From contig JAUVWI010000012.1 in assembly GCA_030604195.1 (NCBI GenBank), forward strand, positions 1 to 64,000: DNA of 64,000 bases, given 5' to 3'. The notes under the pieces are model-generated. The model made no database searches. It had not been told where the DNA came from and saw only the letters and a list, made by a program, of their open reading frames with translations. Positions 17,101 to 26,582 of the stretch are shown here, piece by piece; within the stretch, counting starts at the first letter, position 1, and each line of letters starts with the position of its first letter. The position numbers and the translations under genes were made by a program. The stretch comes from Spirochaetales bacterium (GTDB lineage: Bacteria > Spirochaetota > Spirochaetia > SZUA-6 > DRHE01).

Positions 17101-19215
17101 ATGAAAGAGCGATCCTTAATGCGTTTTTTAAAATTCAAATGGCGCTTTTTAATTCTATTTTCATTTGCTCTAATTCTCTCTTCTTTTTCAGCCGCTTATT
17201 TTATTCGCTACCTCTTTAAACCCAATACCGGGCTGGTAGTTAATTACCCTGAAGTGATTTATGATCAGGGGGAGGTGTTTTTTTCACCTAAAACCCCTTT
17301 TTCACCGGCAGTTGCCGCGGGGCTCAATCCGGATAAGGATGTAATATTAGAGATCGATGGCCGGCCCATCAAGGGCAGCCGTGATGTGGTGCTGGCGGAT
17401 GCAGAAGTATGGGATTTTGATCCTGTAGAAGTTAAGGTTAAAAGCAGGGAATCAGGCGAAAGAACAGTATATATACAGCCGGCAATCAATCCTGCCAGGA
17501 TTGACTGGCTCTTCACTTTAATATTTGCCATTGCTTTAGCATTTACGGTATTTTATCTTATTTTTAATATGCCGGAGGATAGAGCTTCCAATTTTATTGC
17601 CCTTGCCGCTCTTTTTTACCTGGTTTTTACCTGTGTTAAGCCCTTTTATTATGAGAGTTTTTTTTCAAATTTATTAATCCACTTCGGCAAACTGACATCG
17701 TGGTTCATGTTTTTTTTTGGATTGTACTTTCCATTCCCACGCTTCAAGCGCTTAATACGTTTGACGCTTATCTGGGGGATTCTGGGGATATATATTTTTT
17801 TCATAGCCATAAGGCTGTATTACTACTCCATGTGGAGCTGGAGCGGGCAGGAATCCTGGCTGGTCCAGTATCGTTATTTAGGCAAATTAAATAATATTGC
17901 TGATGGTATTGCCTATATTGCCTATACCGCCTTACTGGTAAGCGCCTATATCAAAACCCCTCACTTAAGCGATAAGCGGCAGATCGAGTGGATCCTGGCT
18001 GGCTTTTTAATTGCAATTCCTCCCTATTTTTTCCTGGATCAGCTGCCCCTGATCGTTGGCGGTTCTCAAGGGCTGCGCATGAGTATGGGTAATTTTGCCA
18101 ACCTTTTCCTGGTATTTGTTCCTATGTTTTTTGTTATTGGTTTGATAAAACATCGTGTTTTTAATATTAAATACTTTGTCAATCGCTATATTGTCTATGG
18201 TGTTTTATTTTTAATAATATTCGCTTTTTTTACCATCCTATACGAACCGGTTCTGAGGCTTTTTATTATCAACTATGGACTTACTGAAAGGGTGGCGGGA
18301 TTCCTGGTAACCTCTCTGCTGTTTGTTTTACTGCTGCCGATCAGAGCGCTGATCGGCACCCTGGCCGAGCGGGTTTTTTATAAAGCTTACTATAGCAAAT
18401 CGCTGAAGTATTCGGCTGCTCTGGAAAAACGCAACATGGAGCTGCTTATTATTGTTGACGAGCTGAACCGTCAGCAGTTAAGGACTTTTCAAACGGATAA
18501 AATAAAAGAACTCAGAGGAATTATTACCGGTATCGCTCATCGCATAAATAATCCCGCTAATTTTATTTCCAGCGGACTGGGTTCACTGGAGAACAGGCTC
18601 AATACTCTCTTTAAAAGTCTGAAAGACAGCAATGCTCTACCCCGGGAAGAGCTTGTGAAGCACGAAACAGAGATAGGGCGCTTTATGAGTATTGTTGAAG
18701 AGGGTAGTCTGCTGATAAAGGATTTTATCCGTAAGCTCGTATCTCTGACCGGAAGCCGGTCAAGTATACCGGTAAGTGTGGAAGTAATGCGTTTGGTTAA
18801 AAACAGCGAGATGGAGATGCGGCAAAGATATCCGCAGATGATTTTAGAGCTGCAGATAAACTCTTCAGCAAAGATAAAATGTTATCCGGCGGAACTAATT
18901 CAAGCTATAGAGTATATTTTAGAAAATGCAGTAGAGGCCAACCAGGGCTATGAACAGGCAATCTCCGTAAGAGTTATCGAAGACGATGGAGCTGTCAGCA
19001 TTATTATCGAAGATCAGGGGATTGGTATTGATGATCTAAATATAAAAAGGGTTTTTGACCCCTTTTTTACCACCAAGGTTGATCATGAGGGCCTTGGTCT
19101 TTATTTTGCAAAGACCATAGTCGAGCGCAACTCTGGCCAGGTCAATCTACGCAGTAAGAGTGATGGCGGCACTATAGCTCAATTCCTCTTTGCTTCAGAA
19201 AAAAATCCGGTATAA
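17101..19215 (+). CDS. Membrane sensor histidine kinase with PDZ-like extracytoplasmic domain
   Basis: A 704-residue kinase. In order: one N-terminal helix (about 10-35), a PDZ-like domain (about 55-130: SPAVAAGLNPDKDVILEIDGRPIKG), about eight transmembrane helices (140-430), a linker helix, the phosphoacceptor box GIAHRINNPANFI (about 478-490) and a HATPase domain with N box ILENAVEAN, G1 EDQGIGIDD, F box FDPFFTTK and G2 HEGLGLYFA. Phosphotransfer His is in AHRINNP. The signal is unknown; the PDZ part suggests sensing of peptides or envelope proteins. No response regulator is adjacent. Confidence 0.82.
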   Translation: MKERSLMRFLKFKWRFLILFSFALILSSFSAAYFIRYLFKPNTGLVVNYPEVIYDQGEVFFSPKTPFSPAVAAGLNPDKDVILEIDGRPIKGSRDVVLADAEVWDFDPVEVKVKSRESGERTVYIQPAINPARIDWLFTLIFAIALAFTVFYLIFNMPEDRASNFIALAALFYLVFTCVKPFYYESFFSNLLIHFGKLTSWFMFFFGLYFPFPRFKRLIRLTLIWGILGIYIFFIAIRLYYYSMWSWSGQESWLVQYRYLGKLNNIADGIAYIAYTALLVSAYIKTPHLSDKRQIEWILAGFLIAIPPYFFLDQLPLIVGGSQGLRMSMGNFANLFLVFVPMFFVIGLIKHRVFNIKYFVNRYIVYGVLFLIIFAFFTILYEPVLRLFIINYGLTERVAGFLVTSLLFVLLLPIRALIGTLAERVFYKAYYSKSLKYSAALEKRNMELLIIVDELNRQQLRTFQTDKIKELRGIITGIAHRINNPANFISSGLGSLENRLNTLFKSLKDSNALPREELVKHETEIGRFMSIVEEGSLLIKDFIRKLVSLTGSRSSIPVSVEVMRLVKNSEMEMRQRYPQMILELQINSSAKIKCYPAELIQAIEYILENAVEANQGYEQAISVRVIEDDGAVSIIIEDQGIGIDDLNIKRVFDPFFTTKVDHEGLGLYFAKTIVERNSGQVNLRSKSDGGTIAQFLFASEKNPV

Positions 19216-19243
19216 TGAGAAAAAAACACAACGCAGAGGGTTC

Positions 19244-19711
19244 ATGGCTGATATAAAAGTGTTTACTGACGGCGGCTGCTCCGGTAATCCGGGGCCCGGG
19301 GCCTGGTCTTTCATAATTCTTAAAGGATCATTTCAGTTACAGAACTCAGGCTCCGTAGAGGCTACAACCAATAACCGGATGGAATTAACCGCTGTTATCT
19401 CTGCATTAATAGAAATAGATGCCAGACCGGAATTGCAGCAGAACACAATAGATCTTTTCACCGATTCCCGTTATGTGCAGAGGGGAATCAGCGAGTGGAT
19501 AGATAAATGGGAGAGGAATGGCTGGCTTACAGTCTCCAAAAAACCGGTTAAAAACCAGGATCTGTGGAAAAAGCTTAAAAATCTGTCCGGCACAATGAAA
19601 ATAAACTGGCACTGGCTTGAAGGCCACAGCGGTCATGAGTTTAATGAGCGGTGTGACCGTATGGTTCAGGAAGAAATAAAAAAAATAAAAAATAAAAGCA
19701 GCGCCTCTTAA
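19244..19711 (+). CDS. rnhA: Ribonuclease HI
   Basis: A 155-residue type 1 RNase H that removes RNA from RNA:DNA hybrids. Acidic catalytic residues are visible: FTDGGCSGNPGPG (Asp), NRMELTAV (Glu), FTDSRYVQRGI (Asp) and HEFNERCDR (His and Asp). I start at ATG 19244 with AGAGGG upstream; the ORF-track start at 19190 lies inside the kinase gene. Confidence 0.94.
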   Translation: MADIKVFTDGGCSGNPGPGAWSFIILKGSFQLQNSGSVEATTNNRMELTAVISALIEIDARPELQQNTIDLFTDSRYVQRGISEWIDKWERNGWLTVSKKPVKNQDLWKKLKNLSGTMKINWHWLEGHSGHEFNERCDRMVQEEIKKIKNKSSAS

Positions 19712-19739
19712 AACCCCTTTTAATAATACAGAGGGGTAA

Positions 19740-21296
19740 ATGTTATCTGTTATTATTAGCCATGCACCTTTGGGTATAAATGGCCGGCTGATCTATGTTG
19801 AAGTGGATATTCGCCGGGGCATGCCCGGTATAGATATTGTTGGTCTTCCCGATAATGCTGTGCGGGAGGCTAAGGAAAGGGTCAGGGTAGCTATCCGCAA
19901 CAGCGGTTTTTCTTTTCCGGCAGATAGGATCCTGGTTAATCTGGCACCTGCCGGCATTCGCAAAGAGGGAGCCGCCTATGATCTTTCTTTGGCGCTTGGA
20001 ATATTAGCGGCATCAAAACAAATTCCCTTTGATATTACCCGGAAAATTATGGTGCTCGGAGAGCTTAACCTGCGTGGAGCTGTGCGTTCTACTACCGGTG
20101 TGCTTTCAGCTGTGGGTTGTGGATTAGAGAACGGAACAGATTATTTTATTGTGCCTAAAGAAAACTTAAGGGAAGCTCAAGGGTTAAAGGGTGGAGAAAT
20201 TTTCGGTATCTCCTCTCTATCAGAAGCTGCTAAGATATTTTCCGGCATTACTAAGAAGAACCAGCTCAAACCTGATAAATGTGACCCTGTTCCCATATCC
20301 TCTGATTTGTATTCAAACAGCAGCTATGGGGATTTTTCTGATATCAGGGGGCAGGAATTTATGAAGCGGGCACTGGAGGTGGCAGCGGCGGGCAGGCATC
20401 ATCTGCTGATCTTCGGACCTCCCGGGAGCGGAAAGACTATGTCGGTTAACAGATTTCCAACCATACTGCCGCAACTTACTAAGGAAGAGTCCCTTACAGT
20501 GACCCGCATTCATTCTCTGGCTGGAATTCTCCCGGATAGTGCAGGGCTGATCCGCTATCCTCCCTTTCGTAAACCTCATCATACCGCCTCGAATGAGGGA
20601 ATTATTGGCGGCGGCGCTCTTCCACGTCCCGGTGAGGTTTCTCTGGCTCATGAGGGAGTCCTCTTTCTCGATGAAGCGCCTGAATTTAAAGTATCTCTCC
20701 TGCAAAGTCTTAGGGAGCCGGTTGAAGAGGGCAAAGTCACTATTGTGCGCGCAAGTTCAAAACTCTGGTTTCCATCTTCATTTCAACTAATACTGGCAAT
20801 CAATCCCTGCCCATGTGGAAATCTGGGTCAGAAAGGGCTGGCATGTATCTGTACCACCAGTGAGATTCATCGCTACTGGAAAAAGATCGGGGGAGCCCTT
20901 CTGGATAGGATTGATATCAGGATTCCATTACAGGCTGTGCCGGCAGAGGAGCTGGTTGGTGAAAAAGGTGAATCCAGTGTAAAAGTAAGGGCGCGTGTTT
21001 TACGGGCCGTCAATATTCAGAGAGAGAGATACCAGGGCATGGACTTTTCCTGGAACTCCCGTGTTCCACCGGGCCAGTTATCCAGGTTCTGTGCCCTGGA
21101 TAAGCAGGGAATGTTGCTCATGGCTCAAACGGCCAGAAAGCTGGGGCTCTCCTCCAGAGCCTGCCACTCAATTATAAAGGTTGCCAGAACAATTGCTGAT
21201 CTGGCGGCTTCTGCCGTAATAAAGAGTGATCACCTTTTAGAGGCGGCACAGCACCGGCGGTTTGGCGATAATGATATTTTCTGGAACTTTTCTTAA
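19740..21296 (+). CDS. comM: YifB/ComM-family AAA+ ATPase (Mg-chelatase-like)
   Basis: A 518-residue protein with an N-terminal LonC/S5-like domain (about 1-165), a central Mg-chelatase-type AAA+ domain with Walker A FGPPGSGKTM (about 226), Walker B FLDEAPEF, a CxC-containing loop NPCPCGNLG, and a C-terminal helical ChlI domain. In Haemophilus and others ComM is a hexameric helicase promoting branch migration during transformation; the broad family role here is inferred. Good GGGG Shine-Dalgarno before ATG 19740. Confidence 0.9.
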   Translation: MLSVIISHAPLGINGRLIYVEVDIRRGMPGIDIVGLPDNAVREAKERVRVAIRNSGFSFPADRILVNLAPAGIRKEGAAYDLSLALGILAASKQIPFDITRKIMVLGELNLRGAVRSTTGVLSAVGCGLENGTDYFIVPKENLREAQGLKGGEIFGISSLSEAAKIFSGITKKNQLKPDKCDPVPISSDLYSNSSYGDFSDIRGQEFMKRALEVAAAGRHHLLIFGPPGSGKTMSVNRFPTILPQLTKEESLTVTRIHSLAGILPDSAGLIRYPPFRKPHHTASNEGIIGGGALPRPGEVSLAHEGVLFLDEAPEFKVSLLQSLREPVEEGKVTIVRASSKLWFPSSFQLILAINPCPCGNLGQKGLACICTTSEIHRYWKKIGGALLDRIDIRIPLQAVPAEELVGEKGESSVKVRARVLRAVNIQRERYQGMDFSWNSRVPPGQLSRFCALDKQGMLLMAQTARKLGLSSRACHSIIKVARTIADLAASAVIKSDHLLEAAQHRRFGDNDIFWNFS

Positions 21297-21348
21297 GTAT
21301 TGTGCTGAATGACAGCTATGAGCTATAATGTATAATCAGGAGTCATTG

Positions 21349-22554
21349 ATGAGTTTTGATTTACTTATAAAAAATGCCGGAACCCGGTTTTCTAAAGAAA
21401 AACTTGTTGATATCGGCATCAAAGATGGTAGAATTGCCCGAATCGCAACAGGCCTGAATGAAAGGGCTGACAGTACCATAGATGCTGCAGGTAAACTGGT
21501 AACTGAATCCTATGTAAACGGACATTTGCATCTCTGCAAAGTATATACCCTGACTATGGTAGGACAGGAAGCGCTTACCACCTACCAGGGAGGATCTATG
21601 GGCGGGGCTATGACGGCAATTGAGCTGGCCGCAAAAGTTAAGGAAAAGTATGACGAAAGCTGGATTATTGAGAATGTTCGCCGGGCGGTAAAACTTGCTG
21701 TTAAATATGGCAATACTCATATACGGGCATTTGCCGATACGGATACGAAAGCCAAACTCGAAGGGGTAAAAGCCCTGATCAAGGCCAGGGAGGAGTTTAA
21801 AGATTCTGTTGAGCTCCAGGTTGTTGCTTTTCCCCAGGATGGTGTAGTAAGAGACCCCGGAGCTGAGGATTATGTAAGAGAGGCTATGGAACTCGGCGCC
21901 GATGTTGTGGGGGGTATTCCCTGGATCGAATATACCGATGAAGATTCTCAAACTCACATTGACCTGATGTTCGAACTGGCCAAAAAATATGACCGTGATG
22001 TCTCTATGCTTATCGATGATGCCGGTGATCCCGGTTTAAGAACACTGGAAATGCTTGTTGTTAAAACTATAAAGGAAGGCTGGCAGGGAAGGGTCATGGT
22101 ACACCATGCCAGGGCAATGCAGCTCTATCCCGAACCTTACTTCAGAAAGATCGCGGCCCTGTTGAAGCAGGCTGAAATCGGCATAGTGAGTGATCCGCAC
22201 ACCGGTCCATTGCATGCGCGAGTGCGGGATCTCTATGACGGCGGTGTGGCCGTGGCTCTGGGGCAGGATGATATTGCGGATGCTTATTATCCCTTCGGGC
22301 GCAACAATATGCCCGAAGTGGCTTTCCTGGCCGCACACCTGCTGTGGATGACCACCTTTGAAGAAATGGAAATACTCTATGACCTGATCACTGTTAATGG
22401 GGCCCGGGCTATGGGAATTAAATATTTCACACTTGAAGAGGGAAATAAAGCCAACCTGGTGGTTGCCAATGCCGGGAGTGTCTGGGAAACTCTTACCAAT
22501 CATGAAGCGCCACTGCATGTAATCAAGGATGGTAAAGAGGTAACCGGCCGATAA
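21349..22554 (+). CDS. CodA-like cytosine deaminase/amidohydrolase family protein
   Basis: About 401 residues of the metal-dependent amidohydrolase superfamily. N-terminal beta-sandwich then GHLHLCK (metal HxH), LIDDAGDPG, VHHARAMQLY with a metal His, and the late metal Asp in ALGQDDIADAYYPFG. That last motif and its context are characteristic of cytosine deaminase relatives, so a cyclic amine or amide substrate such as cytosine or a related pyrimidine is plausible. Start ATG 21349 has GGAG upstream. It neighbours the nucleoside-type ABC transporter (convergent), supporting a nucleobase role. Confidence 0.8.
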   Translation: MSFDLLIKNAGTRFSKEKLVDIGIKDGRIARIATGLNERADSTIDAAGKLVTESYVNGHLHLCKVYTLTMVGQEALTTYQGGSMGGAMTAIELAAKVKEKYDESWIIENVRRAVKLAVKYGNTHIRAFADTDTKAKLEGVKALIKAREEFKDSVELQVVAFPQDGVVRDPGAEDYVREAMELGADVVGGIPWIEYTDEDSQTHIDLMFELAKKYDRDVSMLIDDAGDPGLRTLEMLVVKTIKEGWQGRVMVHHARAMQLYPEPYFRKIAALLKQAEIGIVSDPHTGPLHARVRDLYDGGVAVALGQDDIADAYYPFGRNNMPEVAFLAAHLLWMTTFEEMEILYDLITVNGARAMGIKYFTLEEGNKANLVVANAGSVWETLTNHEAPLHVIKDGKEVTGR

Positions 22555-22571
22555 AAATAGAGGAGGTGCCT

Positions 22572-23054
22572 GTGCCTATGAAGCGATTTCTGTTATTGCT
22601 CTTATTCTTAGCGCTTGTCTCTACTGCAATTTTTCCAGACCAATTTTACCTGAGTGCGACTCTGGACTGGGCATTCGCCCTGCAGGCGGGTTTTGAATGT
22701 CGGGGATCTGATTTTACCGGTGTAAAGGCGGACCTGGGCCTTTCCCTGTTCGGCCTCCTGGTCTGTGATATTTTTACTGTTTTCTACTTATTGCCGCAGG
22801 ATAATCCATTCAGATTGAATCTGCTGGTGGGCATACCCACGGCCGCTGTTCCCTTGAGCTTTAATGCGGCCATGATATCTTTCGGCGGTTCAGTTGTCCT
22901 TGGTTACAATTTAAGTGACTCCGTCAGCCTTGATCTACGACTGGGCGCCGGCTTTCCCCTATTTTTTGAAAAGGATAAGGAGATGATCCGCGATATCCAT
23001 TTCCCCCTGGATCTTTGGCCGGATGCTGCGATCAGTTTGAATTTTAAGAAATAA
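22572..23054 (+). CDS. Small exported protein, possible outer-membrane beta-barrel
   Basis: About 160 residues. A signal peptide (KRFLLLLLFLALVSTAIFPDQ) is followed by alternating hydrophobic strands (FYLSATLDWAFALQAGFEC, VSLDLRLGAGFPLFF) and a terminal aromatic strand AAISLNF. The pattern suggests a small beta-barrel or periplasmic protein, but I do not recognise a family. AGGAGG sits five bases ahead of GTG 22572; ATG 22578 is the alternative start. Convergent with the ABC permease gene. Confidence 0.55.
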   Translation: MPMKRFLLLLLFLALVSTAIFPDQFYLSATLDWAFALQAGFECRGSDFTGVKADLGLSLFGLLVCDIFTVFYLLPQDNPFRLNLLVGIPTAAVPLSFNAAMISFGGSVVLGYNLSDSVSLDLRLGAGFPLFFEKDKEMIRDIHFPLDLWPDAAISLNFKK

Positions 23055-23083
23055 TCTTAAGCAGGCTGCCTGTGAGGCGCCCG

Positions 23084-24034
23084 CTATCCCCCCTTTTCCT
23101 CCCTTCTATAGGGTTTGAGCAGCCCGGCCGGCACAGTTGCCTTCCTGGATACAATAATCAGGGCTACAATAGTCAATATGTAAGGGATCATCAGGAAGAT
23201 GTCAAAGGGAACCCTGAAACCCAGGCCTTGAAGCCGGAGCTGCAGGCCATCGAGGAAGCCGAACATAATTGCACCCAGGGCTCCTTTTAAAGGATCCCAG
23301 TTGCCGAAAATGACCATGGCAATGGCGATCCAGCCCCTGCCCCCGATTACATCGATGAGGAACATATTCTGATGTGCCAGGGTCAGGAAGGCGCCGCCTA
23401 TACCCATAAGAGCGCCGCCTGCTACCAGACAGAGGGTACGGGTCAGATTTACATTAACCCCTACTGTGTCAGCGGCAAAAGGATTCTCACCCACGGTTCT
23501 GATCTTTAAGCCCACCTGGGTTTTGTAGAGGATAAGGGAAATAACCGGGATTAAAAGCAGGGCCAGGTAGGTCAATAGATACTGGTTGAAGAGGCCCTCT
23601 CCAATAATCGGGATCCTGGAAAGCAGGGGTATGGCCACCTGGGTAAAGGGCTGTACAGTGGGCGGAATAATGGGAGAGCCTATATAAAGGCGGTAGATAA
23701 ACATGGCTAAACCGGTGGAAAATAGGGTGATGCTAAGTCCGGAAACATGCTGGCTTAAACCCAGGTATACGGCGAGCAGGGCCATAAGCAGGGCGAGCGC
23801 CATACCAACTAAAGCGGCAGCTATTACACCCACCCAGAGTGAGCCGGTGATATAGGTAACCAAAAAACCAGTCATGGCTCCCATGAGCATGATGCCTTCA
23901 ATCCCTAAGTTAAGAACACCGGATCGTTCAGATAAGATCTCTCCCAGGGTGGCAAAGATAATTGGCGTGGCCATACGCATTGCGGCGGCGATCAGTCCGG
24001 TAATAAAGGCTATATTAAATATTTCATTGATCAT
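23084..24034 (-). CDS. Nucleoside-type ABC transporter permease, second subunit
   Basis: A 316-residue permease of the BMP-associated (NupQ/YufQ-like) branch of the LivH/LivM superfamily. It starts with FATLGEILSERSGVLNLGIEGIMLMGA (about residues 28-54), the most conserved motif of this group, and has about nine helices with an AADTVGVNV coupling loop. It partners with the 353-residue permease; start overlaps that gene's stop (ATGA). Last gene of the transporter operon. Confidence 0.88.
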   Translation of the reverse strand: MINEIFNIAFITGLIAAAMRMATPIIFATLGEILSERSGVLNLGIEGIMLMGAMTGFLVTYITGSLWVGVIAAALVGMALALLMALLAVYLGLSQHVSGLSITLFSTGLAMFIYRLYIGSPIIPPTVQPFTQVAIPLLSRIPIIGEGLFNQYLLTYLALLLIPVISLILYKTQVGLKIRTVGENPFAADTVGVNVNLTRTLCLVAGGALMGIGGAFLTLAHQNMFLIDVIGGRGWIAIAMVIFGNWDPLKGALGAIMFGFLDGLQLRLQGLGFRVPFDIFLMIPYILTIVALIIVSRKATVPAGLLKPYRREEKGG

Positions 24035-25092
24035 TTTCGCACCGCCTTTATCTTATATTCAGTTAAGAGAAGGAAAACGAGCATGATCATCAAGGCCATA
24101 CCCTGGATTACCTCCGCAATGTAGGAGGGCACTCCGGTCATGCGGCTCATGGTCTGGGCGCCCACAATAATTACACTGAAGAAAAAAGAAGATAAAAGCA
24201 CGCCAACGGGATGAAGGTTGCCCAACATGGCGATTACGATACCGGAGTAACCGTATCCCGGGGAAATATCCAGGATCAGCCGCTGTTGAATGGCGCAGAG
24301 TTCTCCCACTCCGGCCATCCCGGCAAGGCCGCCGGAAATAATCGCGGTTTTAAGGATTACAGAGGTGGTATTAATGCCGCCGAAATGGGCCGCTTTAATA
24401 TTTACTCCAACTGCCCGTGACTGGTAGCCGAACACGGTCTTTTTGTTGATAAACCAGATAATAGCCACTGCAATTACAGCAAGGGGTATACCCAGGTGAA
24501 ATCGGGAGCGAAAGATCAGCATTGGGTATTTGGCTGCCTCCATGATCTCTGATGATCTTGGCCAGCTGGAACCCGGCTGCTGCAGCGGGCCGAACAGAAG
24601 TGCGCCCATGATGTGCAGCATAACGTAGTTTAAGAGCAGGGTAGATACAACATCATCTACCTTAAGCCTGGTCTTAAGAATAGCCGGTACAGCCGCCCAG
24701 GCCCCGCCGGCCAGGAAGCCGGCAACCATAACCAGGGGCAGCATTAAGAGGGGAGGGACCCGGGTAAAGTATATACCTACCCAGGTGGCCATTAAAGCTC
24801 CGGCTAAAAGCTGGCCTTCTGCACCGATGTTCCAGAACCTGGCACGGAAGGCAAAAGCCACGGCTAAGCCGGTAAAGATGAGAGGGCTGGCTTTGACACA
24901 GGTTTCGAGAAAATTAAACCTGGTTCCCAGGGCGCCCTTAAAGAGATAATAATAAGATTTCCAGAGGTTGCCCCCGGCTACCATAATGGGGATTGCCGAG
25001 AGGATCATTGTTACAAAAATTGCGGCAAGGGGGATTAATAATTTAGCCCAGCCCGGAAGAGGTTCGCGTTTTACAATTCTGAAACTGATCAT
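24031..25092 (-). CDS. Nucleoside-type ABC transporter permease, first subunit
   Basis: A 353-residue permease with about nine helices, of the NupP/YufP-like type that imports purine or pyrimidine nucleosides. Family motifs: FRARFWNIGAEGQLLAGAL (about 81-99) and the coupling segment VGVNIKAAHFGGIN (about 237-250), plus YGYSGIVIAMLG. ATGA overlaps on both sides bind it to the ATPase and the second permease in one operon. Confidence 0.88.
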   Translation of the reverse strand: MISFRIVKREPLPGWAKLLIPLAAIFVTMILSAIPIMVAGGNLWKSYYYLFKGALGTRFNFLETCVKASPLIFTGLAVAFAFRARFWNIGAEGQLLAGALMATWVGIYFTRVPPLLMLPLVMVAGFLAGGAWAAVPAILKTRLKVDDVVSTLLLNYVMLHIMGALLFGPLQQPGSSWPRSSEIMEAAKYPMLIFRSRFHLGIPLAVIAVAIIWFINKKTVFGYQSRAVGVNIKAAHFGGINTTSVILKTAIISGGLAGMAGVGELCAIQQRLILDISPGYGYSGIVIAMLGNLHPVGVLLSSFFFSVIIVGAQTMSRMTGVPSYIAEVIQGMALMIMLVFLLLTEYKIKAVRK

Positions 25093-26582
25093 TTTTCTAC
25101 TCCGCTCATCCAGAGGCCCACCTGCTCTCTGGAAGCTTCATCTATGGTGATATCTCCCATTATTTCACCTTCATACATAACGATTATCCTGTCGCTTAAA
25201 GAAAAGATCTCATCGAGATCATCAGAGATAACCAGGATGCCGGCGCCCCGTTCCTTTTCCTCAAGCAGCCGCTGGTGGATATATTCCATGGCGCCTACAT
25301 CGAGACCCCTGGTAGGCAGTGAAGCGATTATTAAGCTGGGAAATCCTGATAGTTCCCGGGCAAGGATTACTTTCTGCAGGTTGCCGCCGGACAGGCTCTT
25401 TGCTGCAGCATCCCTGCCCGCAGTTTTTATGCTGAAGCTTTTAATCAACTCATCACTATAGTCATTAATTGCCTGGAAATTGATCAGGCCCTTTTTACTG
25501 AAATCACTTGAAATATGGTTTTCCAGGACCATATTCTCCGCCACTGTCAGGTCCATCAGCAGCCCGGTTTCAATACGGTCTTCAGGGATCCTGGCCATTC
25601 CGGCGCGTATGGCACTTTGGGGGTTGCCGGCAGGCAGCGGCTTTCCCTCTATTTTAATAGTTCCGGCCAGAGGTACTCTCAAGCCGAAGAGGGCCTGACA
25701 GAGCTCGCTCTGTCCATTTCCGGAAACCCCTGCTAAACCGACTATTTCCTTCTTTCGCACCAGTAGATCGATTTTTTTAACTGCTTCCAACCCCTTGTCA
25801 TTCGCTACAGTAAGCTCCTTAATTTCCAGTACCGCTTCACCGGCAGAGGTCTTTTTCTTTTCCAGCCGTTCCAGCATTTCCCTGCCAACCATTAGATTTA
25901 CCAATTCTCTGGTACTGGTTTCTTTTTTATTTTTTTCAGCAACGACCTCCCCGCCTCTCAAAACCAGAATACGGTCGCAGATCTCCATTACTTCATTCAA
26001 TTTGTGGGAAATAAAGATTACGGATTTATTTTCTTTTACTAATGACTTGAGGGTTTTAAATAATTCCCTTATTTCAATTGGAGCAAGCACAGCAGTAGGC
26101 TCATCCATTATAAGTATATCTACATCCCGGTACAGGGCTTTAAGTATTTCCACCTTCTGCTGCTCACCTACAGAAAGGCTCCACACCCTGGCCTGGTGGT
26201 CAACCTGAAGACCGAACCTTTCCTGAAGATGCAGTAGTTTTTCCGTTGCTGCTTTAATATCCAGAAAGAGACCCTTGCTCGATTTAGTGCCGATTATGAT
26301 ATTTTCCAGTACAGTCTGCGAGGGCGCTAAAGTAAAATGCTGGTGGATCATGCCGATGCCCCGGGATATGGCATCTCGGGGAGAGGTCAGCTCGGCTTTT
26401 TCCCCTTTAATGAATATCTCGCCATCATCACAGGTGTAGTAGCCGAAGAGGATATTCATCAATGTAGTTTTTCCGGCGCCATTCTCGCCCAGAAGAGCGC
26501 AGATTTCACCGGCATTTAAATAATATAACTTATTAATCGGAAATGGGTGGTTCCTCAACAACCGGAACGCGGAAAGTACCAT
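25089..26582 (-). CDS. Nucleoside-type ABC transporter ATP-binding protein, altered N-terminus
   Basis: A 497-residue double-domain sugar/nucleoside-type ATPase. First domain: Walker A GENGAGKTT (about residue 33), signature LSVGEQQKVEI, Walker B ILIMDEPTAVL. Second: degenerate Walker GVSGNGQSE, signature LSGGNLQKVILAREL. The usual opening strand (L-x-I-T-K-x-F) is missing: the ORF begins inside the binding-protein gene (MVLSAFRLLRNHPFP) and joins family sequence only at INKLYYLNAGEI. No other in-frame start exists before the Walker A. This looks like a small deletion at the gene junction, and activity is uncertain. Confidence 0.82.
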   Translation of the reverse strand: MVLSAFRLLRNHPFPINKLYYLNAGEICALLGENGAGKTTLMNILFGYYTCDDGEIFIKGEKAELTSPRDAISRGIGMIHQHFTLAPSQTVLENIIIGTKSSKGLFLDIKAATEKLLHLQERFGLQVDHQARVWSLSVGEQQKVEILKALYRDVDILIMDEPTAVLAPIEIRELFKTLKSLVKENKSVIFISHKLNEVMEICDRILVLRGGEVVAEKNKKETSTRELVNLMVGREMLERLEKKKTSAGEAVLEIKELTVANDKGLEAVKKIDLLVRKKEIVGLAGVSGNGQSELCQALFGLRVPLAGTIKIEGKPLPAGNPQSAIRAGMARIPEDRIETGLLMDLTVAENMVLENHISSDFSKKGLINFQAINDYSDELIKSFSIKTAGRDAAAKSLSGGNLQKVILARELSGFPSLIIASLPTRGLDVGAMEYIHQRLLEEKERGAGILVISDDLDEIFSLSDRIIVMYEGEIMGDITIDEASREQVGLWMSGVEK

